Of a stretch of DNA of 6,814 bases, positions 1 to 6,416 are shown one piece after another. The first letter of the stretch is position 1; each line of letters opens with the position of its first letter. The DNA lies in contig DAOWJU010000306.1 of NCBI GenBank assembly GCA_030640215.1, forward strand, positions 1 through 6,814. The letters run 5' to 3'. The notes under the pieces were generated by a model. That model ran no database searches and was not told where the DNA came from. It saw nothing but the letters and a program-made list of their open reading frames with translations. This DNA comes from Desulfuromonadales bacterium. Its GTDB lineage: Bacteria; Desulfobacterota; Desulfuromonadia; Desulfuromonadales; BM103. The translations under genes were made by a program, and so were the position numbers.

Positions 1-22
1 ACCCTTTAAGATTAATTTGAGC

Positions 23-145
23 CTCTTGCAAAAGTCTTTAAAGCCCAGTAGCCGTCATTCCCGCGAAGGCGGGAATCCAGAGGTTCACTGGATTTGTCAA
101 AAACCTGGATCCCCGTATTCACGAGGATGACGACTTTTGCAAGAG
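23..145. repeat. MITE-like intergenic inverted-repeat element
   Basis: The outer ends are a perfect 14-bp inverted repeat, CTCTTGCAAAAGTC at 23-36 and its reverse complement at 132-145. Inside lies a second pair of arms, 53-80 and 105-132, that match as inverted repeats at 22 of 28 positions. The left inner arm also contains its own small hairpin, ATTCCCGC-GAAG-GCGGGAAT (57-76). A 16-bp stretch at 37-52 has no counterpart on the right side, so the two halves are not symmetric. No target-site duplication is clear in the flanks and no transposase is encoded. The GTCATTCCCGCG..GCGGGAATCC core resembles dispersed intergenic repeats known from many proteobacterial genomes. It lies downstream of the operon's last gene and might also fold in the mRNA 3' end, but lacks a clear U-tract. 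Confidence 0.7.
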
Positions 146-218
146 CTTCATTTGTAATCAATATTCGAGAAGTCATTATGCCCATGGTTTCAGGCAAAGG
201 CAAGCAGATGGGAGCGTA

Positions 219-890
219 TCAAACTTCAAGGAACGCCATATTGAAGTCATCCAGACTAACGACCAGGCAACGATCAAGCAGTTTTGGCGTTTTCCACAGG
301 ACGCTGAAGAGTTCGTTGACCATCAGACCGGCGATGATCACCACATTGTCAGGCGTCACCGGAATCGTCCCTTGTGGCTGGACAGCCCCGGCGAAGATTT
401 CGTCAAAAGCCTGCGACTCTCCGGCCAGCAGAGTCAGCACCTGGCCATGATCACCATTTAGGCCGCCGTGCACAAAATAAGTTCCGGTTGAGAGAGCCTG
501 GTAAAGAACGAAACGGCTCTGGTAGTTGTCGAGGCAGTCAGCCACTCCATCCACGTTATCAGGCACCTGGAAAGCGTCATCGATCCGACCCGGCAATTCG
601 ACGATCTCTGTTGTGGAATTGATTTGATTCAAGCGTTCTTTGGCGAGGGGCAACTTGGCTCGGCCGATGTCTTTTTCACCGTACAGAGTCTGTCGGTTCA
701 GATCCGGCCAATCGAGATGACCGTCATCAACCAGGTAGAGCTGACCGATACCAGCACGGACCAGAAGCTGACTGACCGTCGCCCCTAGGCCGCCAATCCC
801 GGCGATCAAAAGCGAGGAGTTTTCGATGATCTGCTGTTTCTCATCCCCCCAATGGAGGATCTGACGGGCGTAGCGATCTACTCCTGTCAC
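219..890 (-). CDS. ThiF/MoeB/HesA-family E1-like adenylyltransferase
   Basis: This 223-residue protein belongs to the family that adenylates the C-terminal glycine of small ubiquitin-like sulfur carriers (MoeB on MoaD, ThiF on ThiS). Visible motifs in order: RYARQ at 6-10, the nucleotide-binding GIGGLG at 31-36, acidic DD at 55-56, DLNRQ at 63-67, a lysine at 79 in GRAKL, and DCLDNYQSR at 118-126, where D121 corresponds to the essential Asp of MoeB. The only cysteines are C119 and C208, so the paired CxxC zinc site of canonical MoeB is missing, and there is no rhodanese domain. Translation starts at a GTG two bases after the stop of the upstream MoaD-like gene; the G-rich GGGGG at the end of that gene is a plausible ribosome-binding site. 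Its partner is almost certainly the adjacent Gly-Gly protein, and the pair probably serves W/Mo-pterin sulfuration for the AOR. It occupies the last operon position, where the Aromatoleum aor cluster also has an accessory gene as I recall it. Confidence 0.88.
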   Translation of the reverse strand: MTGVDRYARQILHWGDEKQQIIENSSLLIAGIGGLGATVSQLLVRAGIGQLYLVDDGHLDWPDLNRQTLYGEKDIGRAKLPLAKERLNQINSTTEIVELPGRIDDAFQVPDNVDGVADCLDNYQSRFVLYQALSTGTYFVHGGLNGDHGQVLTLLAGESQAFDEIFAGAVQPQGTIPVTPDNVVIIAGLMVNELFSVLWKTPKLLDRCLVVSLDDFNMAFLEV

Positions 891-892
891 GA

Positions 893-1174
893 TCAGCCCC
901 CTGCTCCCGGGGGAAAAAACGCGAGCACATCGTTATCAGTGACCGGAGTCTGTTGTCCCTGCAGATGCAGAATGTTCTTTCGATTGACCAGGATGATGGT
1001 TCCGGCGTGAGGCTCACCATCTTCATCTAGAAGTTTGTGCAAAAATGGCGTCGCGATCTGCTGTTGGGTTTTTTCCAACACACTTTGTACCGTATCGCCA
1101 TCGGCCCAGGGGATCTCTATGGCATCACGCTTCAAGAGCATGCGGATCAGGCTGAAAAATTGAATTTGTACCAT
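893..1174 (-). CDS. MoaD/ThiS-like sulfur-carrier protein with C-terminal Gly-Gly
   Basis: This small protein (93 residues from the chosen start) has the size and layout of a beta-grasp sulfur carrier. It has a hydrophobic N-terminal strand (VQIQFFSLIRMLL), a central VNR segment at 63-65, the DNDVLAFFPP segment at 80-89 typical just before the tail, and a terminal PGAGG. The C-terminal Gly-Gly is the residue pair that MoeB/ThiF-type enzymes adenylate and thiocarboxylate. The reading frame also offers an ATG at 1180, but AGGAAGG (1181-1187) abuts that codon directly. It lies 6 nt from the ATG at 1174, which is therefore preferred. It sits 29 nt after aorC and 2 nt before its likely activator, the ThiF-like gene. 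A role in making the dithiolene sulfurs of the AOR pterin cofactor is inferred from family and context. A ThiS-type role in thiamine synthesis is less likely, as no thi genes are present. Confidence 0.87.
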   Translation of the reverse strand: MVQIQFFSLIRMLLKRDAIEIPWADGDTVQSVLEKTQQQIATPFLHKLLDEDGEPHAGTIILVNRKNILHLQGQQTPVTDNDVLAFFPPGAGG

Positions 1175-1180
1175 AGTCAT

Positions 1181-1187
1181 CCTTCCT
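1181..1187 (-). promoter_or_regulatory. Shine-Dalgarno of MoaD-like gene (decides start)
   Basis: AGGAAGG on the minus strand touches the upstream ATG (1180) with no spacer but is 6 nt from the ATG at 1174, so it supports the shorter protein. Confidence 0.7.
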
Positions 1188-1203
1188 GGCGATAAATTGT
1201 GAT

Positions 1204-2427
1204 CTATGCCAACCTATTCAGGAAACTGGCGTAGGTGTTGGTGCGTTGCAGGGCCTGCTTCCCGGGGAAAACACTGTGGGTACGAACCCAGTGATAGTAG
1301 AGACCCGCATCATTGGTCTCACCAATAAGAATTGCGCCAATCACCCGACGTCTTTCATTGAGAAAAATCTTGCGGGAGCGCCCTGAAGCCTGATTGTACG
1401 TGCTGATTATCTGTGACGCATCGTCCTGGCAGTAGCCAATAGCGGCAATGTCTACGCCGAACACCTCAGTAATATTATTCTTCAGGCTCCCTTCATAAGC
1501 GCAAGTCATTCCCAGCATGTTCAGGGCGGCATTCTCCCCCTGTTCGACAGCGGTCATCCAGTTACCCTGGATGGTCGGTTGTCTGGTTACGAAATCCTTT
1601 CCTTCAGCAGCATCTCCGGCAGCATAAACATCAGCATGACTGGTGCAGCAATAGTCATCGACGAGGACACCATCATTTACCTGTAACCCGGCCTCACGAG
1701 CCAAATCAATGTTTGGCGTCACACCCTTGCCGATGATCAGCATGTCAGTGGTTAAGCGCCCTCCGGAGGCCAGAGTTAATTGCAGACGTTCTCCCTCATC
1801 GATTTTCACAATGTCATCCTGCTTGTGCAGTTGCAATCCGGATTTCTGGAACCGCTCTTCGAGAAACGCTGAGGATTCCGCATCGACCATCTGACTGAAA
1901 ATTCGGTTGGAGCCAACCACCAGATGCTTTTCAGCGGACTCCGGAGCGTGCGAGAGCAGCGGCAAGCTGACCAGTCCGGCACCAATTGCAGTAATGCTGT
2001 GGGCCTTATTCATCAAGACCTCCAACTTCTCGGCATCTGCCATGTGACGTAGCGTGCAGGCCCGATCTGAAGTAACTGTCAAGGTGCGTGCTTCTGCCCC
2101 AGTAGCCAGTAGCAGCCTGCCGAATTCGACGCGACTGCCGTCTGCCATTTCCAACTGATGTTTATCGGCATCGAGTGCAACGACGTTTCTACCGAACAGA
2201 GTGGTGATCCCTTCGCGTTGGTAATAATCGTGATCGACGATAAACAGATTATCCCGCTCAGTCTTGCCGCCGACATAGTACGGAGTCAATACTCTGGAAT
2301 AGGCCGGATGATCTTCCCTGTCGATAATCACTACAGAGACATCCCTGTTATGCTTGCGAATGGTGCGGACTGCTTGCAATCCCGCCGCGCTGTTACCGAT
2401 AACCACGTAATCAAAAGTTTCTGTCAT
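1204..2427 (-). CDS. aorC: FAD-dependent NAD(P) oxidoreductase subunit of aldehyde oxidoreductase (AorC-like)
   Basis: This 407-residue pyridine nucleotide-disulfide oxidoreductase-type flavoprotein resembles the NirB/rubredoxin reductase group without any dithiol active site. The N-terminal FAD dinucleotide fold is visible as YVVIGNSAAG at 7-16, followed by the characteristic HPAYSR at 40-45 and LLLATGA at 105-111. A second nucleotide fold (AIGAGLVSLP at 147-156) is the likely NAD(P) site, with Ser154 where the third Gly of GxGxxG would be. The FAD-closing motif ADVYAAGD is at 265-272. The remainder is a C-terminal interface domain. In the Aromatoleum enzyme the medium FAD subunit lets AOR use NAD+; the same role is inferred here, passing electrons between the AorA cluster chain and NAD(P). 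The ATG is preceded by TAAGG with an 8-nt spacer, a weaker site than those of aorA and aorB. A hairpin lies between it and aorB. Cytoplasmic; no signal peptide. Confidence 0.88.
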   Translation of the reverse strand: MTETFDYVVIGNSAAGLQAVRTIRKHNRDVSVVIIDREDHPAYSRVLTPYYVGGKTERDNLFIVDHDYYQREGITTLFGRNVVALDADKHQLEMADGSRVEFGRLLLATGAEARTLTVTSDRACTLRHMADAEKLEVLMNKAHSITAIGAGLVSLPLLSHAPESAEKHLVVGSNRIFSQMVDAESSAFLEERFQKSGLQLHKQDDIVKIDEGERLQLTLASGGRLTTDMLIIGKGVTPNIDLAREAGLQVNDGVLVDDYCCTSHADVYAAGDAAEGKDFVTRQPTIQGNWMTAVEQGENAALNMLGMTCAYEGSLKNNITEVFGVDIAAIGYCQDDASQIISTYNQASGRSRKIFLNERRRVIGAILIGETNDAGLYYHWVRTHSVFPGKQALQRTNTYASFLNRLA

Positions 2428-2435
2428 ACCAAAAA

Positions 2436-2440
2436 CCTTA
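2436..2440 (-). promoter_or_regulatory. Weak Shine-Dalgarno of aorC
   Basis: TAAGG on the minus strand, 8 nt before the aorC ATG. It is shorter and further away than the GGAGG sites of aorA and aorB, suggesting lower translation of aorC. Confidence 0.5.
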
Positions 2441-2452
2441 TATTAAAGAGAA

Positions 2453-2479
2453 AGGAGTCCGCACGAGATGCGAACTCCT
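2453..2479 (-). terminator. Terminator-like hairpin between aorB and aorC (possible attenuator)
   Basis: Read on the minus strand, AGGAGTTCGCA (2479-2469) pairs with TGCGGACTCCT (2463-2453) around the loop TCTCG. That is 11 base pairs including one U-G wobble. It is followed by TTCTCTTT, giving a U-rich but interrupted run. It lies 20 nt after the aorB stop, inside the only long gap of the operon. The form is that of an intrinsic terminator, but the downstream aorC gene has no promoter that I can see, so partial termination or protection of the aorAB 3' end seems likelier than a true operon end. Confidence 0.6.
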
Positions 2480-2499
2480 CAGTTAATCAATCAGCGGAG

Positions 2500-4305
2500 C
2501 TAAGCCAAACCGAGAGATTGCAGCTTCGTCTCAGTCGGAATGCCATCAGTTCCCCAACCGCGCACATCGTAGTAGTCAGGCAGCATCTGATCGAGTTTAC
2601 AAACATCGCCCTTGGATGGACCGTCAGGCAACGGCTCTTCGAGCATCCGCTTCGGCAGTTTGTCTTGAGACGGATCAATACCCGCCTTGAGGTTGAAAAC
2701 CCGTTCCAGGTTGTAAATACGGTCACCCGCTTCAAGCAGATCTTCATCGCTCATGTCCGTACCATTGGCCGCATTACAAAATTTGGTGAACTGTGGCACA
2801 CCGATACCGAAGGTGGTGAAGAGGCAGACGCCAGCCGAATCGACCACGGCGGTAAAGTCCTGGAAGATTTTCAACCAACCAGCCTTACCCTCTGTTTCCG
2901 CTGGATCGAGTTTTTCTGGTAAGCCCAAGATCTCGGGCGAGATCAGGTAACCACGTACATGGCAGGCGCCACGGTTACTGGTCGCGTACTCCAGCCCCAT
3001 GCCCTGTACAGCACGTGCATCGTAGGCGGGAAATTCCAGTTTCTTGACCGACATCGACAGTTCAGGAACACCGTAACTCTCAGCCAACCGGTAGGAGCCG
3101 AGAGCGATCTTCTTGCCAAAGCCTTCGCCCTTGGCGGTCATCTCAATCAGCTTGACCATGGCGTCGCTATCACCGAAATTCAGCGACATACCAATTTCCT
3201 CTTCGCTGATCAGGCCTTTTTCGAAAAGCTCCATAGCACAGCCGATTGTCGAACCTGCAGTAATGGTGTCCATACCCGCCTCGTTGCAGATATAGTTGGC
3301 CTTGGTGATCGCCGCCAGATCAGAAATGCCACAGGCCGCACCAAACGCCCAAAGCGTTTCATACTCAGGGCCTTCGCCATCACCTTCATACCTGGCATCG
3401 GAGAGCTTGGTCACCCGCCCGCAGCTGATAATACAACCCATGCAGCTTTTATTGCGTTTCAGATAGCTGGACGCAAGTGTTTCACCTGAAATAGCTTCGG
3501 CCCCTTCAAATGTACCACTCTGCGCATTTCGAGTTGGCAGGCCACCACTCTGATTCATGACGTTGACCAGCACCGGGGTACCCAAAGCGCCCAGGCCTTC
3601 GCCAGTCACCGGATTCTCCTTGAGCATGCCATAGGCTTCAAGTGACACATCACGAAAGGCTTTAGGATTGGCAACCTTAACACCACCGGTACCACGTACA
3701 GCAACGGCTTTGAGATTCTTGCTGCCCATGACCATACCGACGCCGCTACGGCCAGCAGCCCGGTGCTTATCGTTGATAATACAGGAGAAATGCACGCCGA
3801 TTTCACCAGCGGGGCCAATGCAGGCGACCTTGGCATCACCGTGGAATTCGCTCAGAATCGCATCCTCCGTCTCCTTGGTCGACTTGCCCCACAGATGCAG
3901 AGCACCGATCAGTTCGGCCTTATCATTATGAATCTGCAGGTAGACCGGATGAGCCGACTTGCCTTCGAAGATGATCATATCGAAACCGGCGTACTTCAAC
4001 TCACAGGGGAAATAACCGCCAGAATTGGAACTGGCGATGGTGCCAGTCAAAGGTGATTTAGTGATAACCATGTAACGACCGTTGGCCGCGCCATAAGTAC
4101 CGGTCAACGGACCGGTAGCCATAATCAATTTGTTCTCCGGGCTCATCGGCTCGACGTCCGGAGAGACCTCATCAACCAGATATTTTGAAGCCAGGCCACG
4201 ACCACCGATATAGGCTTTGGCCCACTCTTCATTGAGCGCTTCGGTCTTGCAGGTCCCCGCCGTGAGGTCAACTCGTAATATTTTTCCTTGCCATCCGTTA
4301 TCCAT
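2500..4305 (-). CDS. aorB: Tungsten-containing aldehyde:ferredoxin-type oxidoreductase, catalytic subunit (AorB)
   Basis: This is a full-length AOR-family protein of 601 residues, close to the length of the Pyrococcus furiosus AOR. It oxidises aldehydes to carboxylic acids with water at a tungsten bis-pyranopterin centre, and the reverse reaction is possible with low-potential electrons. Family segments visible are GGRGLA at 34-39, [14 protein letters not shown] at 75-88 and [17 protein letters not shown] at 93-109. The [4Fe-4S] ligands are C288, C291, C295 and C494, the same numbers as in the Pyrococcus enzyme. The two pterin-contact motifs are NEAGMDT (341-347) and DSAGVCL (489-495). The active-site Glu in GPEYET (E314) and His in ACHVRGY (H449) are both kept. 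Overall similarity is with AOR proper rather than benzoyl-CoA reductase BamB or the formaldehyde or glyceraldehyde-3-phosphate relatives. The ATG is 1 nt beyond the aorA stop, with GGAGGT 5 nt upstream inside aorA, implying coupled translation. No signal peptide, so cytoplasmic. Tungsten rather than molybdenum is inferred from the family. Confidence 0.95.
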   Translation of the reverse strand: MDNGWQGKILRVDLTAGTCKTEALNEEWAKAYIGGRGLASKYLVDEVSPDVEPMSPENKLIMATGPLTGTYGAANGRYMVITKSPLTGTIASSNSGGYFPCELKYAGFDMIIFEGKSAHPVYLQIHNDKAELIGALHLWGKSTKETEDAILSEFHGDAKVACIGPAGEIGVHFSCIINDKHRAAGRSGVGMVMGSKNLKAVAVRGTGGVKVANPKAFRDVSLEAYGMLKENPVTGEGLGALGTPVLVNVMNQSGGLPTRNAQSGTFEGAEAISGETLASSYLKRNKSCMGCIISCGRVTKLSDARYEGDGEGPEYETLWAFGAACGISDLAAITKANYICNEAGMDTITAGSTIGCAMELFEKGLISEEEIGMSLNFGDSDAMVKLIEMTAKGEGFGKKIALGSYRLAESYGVPELSMSVKKLEFPAYDARAVQGMGLEYATSNRGACHVRGYLISPEILGLPEKLDPAETEGKAGWLKIFQDFTAVVDSAGVCLFTTFGIGVPQFTKFCNAANGTDMSDEDLLEAGDRIYNLERVFNLKAGIDPSQDKLPKRMLEEPLPDGPSKGDVCKLDQMLPDYYDVRGWGTDGIPTETKLQSLGLA

Positions 4306-4306
4306 G

Positions 4307-4786
4307 TCAGACCTCCATCTGCCCGTCTTTCATTGTGTTGACGAAACGCAGCATTTTCTGCCGCAGCGGTGTGTCTTCCTCGCCCAGCGTCAAACACTGG
4401 GTCGGACAGAAAGCCACACATTCCGGGGTGTCCCCTCCGCAGAGGTTGCACTTATCCGCCTTACCGGTACAATCGACATACTTGATCATGCCGAAGGGGC
4501 AGGCGCTGACGCAGGTTCGGCAACCAACACACTTAACAGCGTCAACCTCAACGACTCCGCTGGTCATGTCTTTGGTGATAGCATTTTTCGGACAGGCTTT
4601 CTCGCACCAGGGTTCATCACACTGCATGCAGGTCACAGTGATGAACTTGGCTTCTTCAAGAAATATTTCATTGTAGATACGGGAACGACTGGGGGCGAAC
4701 TCTCCGGCATTCTTAAAAGAACATGCCAGCTCGCAGGTCTTGCAGCCAACACATTTGGCCGGTTCGATGCGAATTAGTTTTTGCAT
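4307..4786 (-). CDS. aorA: Four-[4Fe-4S] electron-transfer subunit of aldehyde oxidoreductase (AorA-like)
   Basis: This 159-residue polyferredoxin has 16 cysteines in four cluster sets: C12/15/18/22, C53/56/61/65, C86/89/92/96 and C113/116/123/127. This is the DmsB/NrfC-like arrangement in which ligands are normally shared between sets. Two further cysteines, C106 and C131, are not needed for these clusters. It should carry electrons between the AorB active site and AorC. In Aromatoleum, the four-cluster AorA polymerises into a filament to which AorB binds. The frame can be extended to a TTG at 4792, but GGAGG ends directly against that codon. It lies 6 nt from the ATG at 4786, which is therefore chosen. 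It is the first gene of the operon and ends 1 nt before aorB. No Tat or Sec signal is present, which argues against a periplasmic DmsB-like role. Confidence 0.92.
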   Translation of the reverse strand: MQKLIRIEPAKCVGCKTCELACSFKNAGEFAPSRSRIYNEIFLEEAKFITVTCMQCDEPWCEKACPKNAITKDMTSGVVEVDAVKCVGCRTCVSACPFGMIKYVDCTGKADKCNLCGGDTPECVAFCPTQCLTLGEEDTPLRQKMLRFVNTMKDGQMEV

Positions 4787-4792
4787 ATGCAA

Positions 4793-4800
4793 CCTCCCTT
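4793..4800 (-). promoter_or_regulatory. Strong Shine-Dalgarno of aorA (decides start)
   Basis: AAGGGAGG on the minus strand is 6 nt from the ATG at 4786 and 0 nt from the alternative TTG at 4792, favouring the ATG. Confidence 0.8.
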
Positions 4801-4865
4801 GCTGTGACCTGGGTCCGTAAGAAAGCGACGGATTCAGGAGTTAGAAACCTATTGCTGCATCAATG

Positions 4866-4882
4866 ATAAATAACTTATTTAT
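4866..4882. promoter_or_regulatory. AT-rich palindrome, candidate operator of the aor operon
   Basis: ATAAATAA-C-TTATTTAT is a perfect 8-bp inverted repeat around one base. After one unpaired position the symmetry resumes for two more bases on each side (4863-4864 with 4884-4885). It lies 80 nt upstream of the aorA ATG, a usual distance for a promoter-proximal operator. It does not match the FNR consensus. No regulator gene is in the window, so the binding protein is unknown. Confidence 0.4.
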
Positions 4883-4947
4883 GATGATCCCGTAATTGAC
4901 TACATAAGGCGAAGAGACGCCTGAAGTTGAACAGCTAATAGAAACCT

Positions 4948-4970
4948 ACTAACACACCATATCCGTTAGT
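4948..4970. promoter_or_regulatory. ACTAAC-N11-GTTAGT inverted repeat, candidate regulator site
   Basis: Six-bp perfect arms at 4948-4953 and 4965-4970 are spaced so their centres lie 17 bp apart. The left arm overlaps the end of the second copy of the 10-mer TAGAAACCTA (4939-4948); the first copy is at 4842-4851. The site is mid-way between the two divergent genes and could serve either. Confidence 0.3.
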
Positions 4971-5053
4971 CAAATTTTAAAAAGGATCAGGGGTGTTTTA
5001 TGGTGGGATAGTGAGTCGTGAACGTGATGAGAGCCGACAGACAAAAACGTTTC

Positions 5054-5081
5054 TTGACCAGCAAAGAAGAGCAGGTATTAT
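5054..5081 (+). promoter_or_regulatory. Sigma70-type promoter for the aminotransferase gene
   Basis: TTGACC (5054-5059) and TATTAT (5076-5081) are each one base from consensus and separated by 16 bp. Transcription would start near 5088, giving a 5' leader of about 50 nt before the ATG at 5142. Confidence 0.6.
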
Positions 5082-5129
5082 TCTTCATAGTTCTACAGAA
5101 GCTGCAAACCAATAACCAACTAATCAATG

Positions 5130-5134
5130 AAGGA
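5130..5134 (+). promoter_or_regulatory. Shine-Dalgarno of the aminotransferase (decides start)
   Basis: AAGGA lies 7 nt before the ATG at 5142 but falls inside the reading frame if the ATG at 5127 is used. No such site precedes 5127. Confidence 0.7.
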
Positions 5135-5141
5135 CAATCAA

Positions 5142-6326
5142 ATGCTCATTCGCTCTTTTAATCCACCCATTCGGACCTTGATGGGGCCTGGCCCTTCTGA
5201 TGTTCACCCACGAATTCTTGAGGCGCTTTCCCGCCCGACCATAGGCCATCTGGATCCGGCCTTTATCACTATGATGGATGAGCTCAAAGAGCTGCTGCAA
5301 TACGCCTTTCAGACGGAAAATGCTCTGACCATGCCGGTCTCGGCACCCGGCTCGGCAGGCATGGAAGCCTGCTTCGTCAATTTAGTGGAGCCGGGCGACA
5401 AAGTGATCGTCTGCCAGAATGGTGTGTTTGGCGGCCGTATGAAAGAGAATGTAGAACGTTGCGGCGGCATTGCAGTGATGGTCGAAGATGCCTGGGGCGA
5501 AGCGATCGATGCCGGGAAACTTGAAGACGCACTAAAAGCCAATGCCGAAGCAAAGATCGTCGCCATGGTACATGCCGAGACTTCAACCGGGGCACAGTCC
5601 AACGTGAAAACGCTGGTCAAACTGGCTCACGCCCACGACTGCCTGACTATTGTTGATGCGGTCACTTCTCTCGGCGGTACACCTGTCAAAGTGGACGAAT
5701 GGGGAATCGATGCGACCTACTCCGGTTCCCAGAAATGTCTCTCTTGCACCCCGGGGCTCTCTCCGGTGAGTTTCAATGAACGCGCTCTGGAAAAGGTTCG
5801 TAATCGTAAGACCAAGGTACAAAGCTGGTTTATGGACCTGAACCTGGTGATGGGCTATTGGGGAGAAGGTGCCAAACGCGCTTACCACCACACGGCACCG
5901 ATCAACGCTCTCTATTCGCTGCACGAAGCCTTGCTGATCCTGAGAGAAGAAGGTCTCGAAGCAGCTTGGAAACGACACGACAAAAATCACCGGGCACTCA
6001 GGGCGGGACTGGAGGCGATGGGCCTGACGTTCATCGTCAAAAAATCTGATCGTCTGCCGCAACTGAATGCTGTCTCCATCCCCGAGGGTGTTGATGACGC
6101 TAAGGTTCGCACTCGCCTGCTGAATGAGTACAATCTGGAGATCGGTGCCGGGCTGGGTGCTCTGGCTGGCAAGGTGTGGCGGATCGGCCTGATGGGGCAT
6201 TCCAGCCGTGCTGAGAATGTTTTGCTTTGTGTTGGTGCTCTTGAGTCGGTGCTTGAGGATATGGGAGCTGGGATTAATCGCGGGATTGCCTTGTCTGCTA
6301 TGCAAAAGGTTTTGGGGAAAAATTAG
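5142..6326 (+). CDS. Class V PLP aminotransferase, alanine/serine-glyoxylate aminotransferase family
   Basis: This 394-residue fold-type I PLP enzyme of class V transfers the amino group of alanine or serine to an oxo acid such as glyoxylate. The N-terminus carries the family signature MGPGPSDVHPRIL (14-26) and GHLDP (35-39). The phosphate-binding loop is SAPGSAGMEA (67-76) and the PLP pyridine-contacting Asp is D172 in VDAVTSLGG. The Schiff-base lysine is K198 in YSGSQK, followed by the TPGLSPVSF segment. HHTAPINALY (249-258) and the carboxylate-binding Arg R347 in WRIGLMGH are also present. Length is normal. Start at 5142 is chosen because AAGGA is correctly placed for it; an upstream in-frame ATG (5127) lacks a ribosome-binding site. 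It is monocistronic, with its own promoter and terminator, and divergent from the aor operon. Substrates cannot be read from sequence; a serine-pyruvate or other 2-oxo-acid activity is equally possible. Cysteine desulfurase is excluded by the motifs. Confidence 0.9.
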   Translation: MLIRSFNPPIRTLMGPGPSDVHPRILEALSRPTIGHLDPAFITMMDELKELLQYAFQTENALTMPVSAPGSAGMEACFVNLVEPGDKVIVCQNGVFGGRMKENVERCGGIAVMVEDAWGEAIDAGKLEDALKANAEAKIVAMVHAETSTGAQSNVKTLVKLAHAHDCLTIVDAVTSLGGTPVKVDEWGIDATYSGSQKCLSCTPGLSPVSFNERALEKVRNRKTKVQSWFMDLNLVMGYWGEGAKRAYHHTAPINALYSLHEALLILREEGLEAAWKRHDKNHRALRAGLEAMGLTFIVKKSDRLPQLNAVSIPEGVDDAKVRTRLLNEYNLEIGAGLGALAGKVWRIGLMGHSSRAENVLLCVGALESVLEDMGAGINRGIALSAMQKVLGKN

Positions 6327-6416
6327 GGAGACCTTTGCGACCAAGCTTTTGACCCAAAACCAACGCAAACAATAAATCCAGAGAAGTTAGCTACCGACAC
6401 AACTGATCATAAATAC

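Noticed and set aside
94..450. Plus-strand open frame near the left edge
   Set aside because: It begins inside the inverted-repeat element and continues antisense to the ThiF-like gene; no motif and no ribosome-binding site.
2158..2922. Plus-strand open frame of 254 codons across the aorB-aorC junction
   Set aside because: It is antisense to two well-supported genes and its translation shows no family motif; its length is explained by the codon pattern of the opposite strand.
4787..4865. Molybdenum/tungsten cofactor riboswitch in the aorA leader
   Set aside because: Only a 5-bp hairpin (TCCGT at 4814-4818 with ACGGA at 4828-4832) is visible; the multi-stem Moco RNA layout is not apparent. 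A covariance-model search would settle it.
4907..4922. AGGCG-AAGAGA-CGCCT hairpin as a terminator
   Set aside because: The stem is only 5 bp and no T-run follows on either strand.
4787..4980. Sigma54 promoter (TGGCAC-N5-TTGC type) for the aor operon
   Set aside because: No GG-N10-GC element with fitting context was found on either strand.
5583..6368. Minus-strand open frame of 261 codons opposite the aminotransferase
   Set aside because: It is a shadow of the aminotransferase, whose catalytic lysine and PLP motifs are intact; no domain is recognisable in the antisense product.
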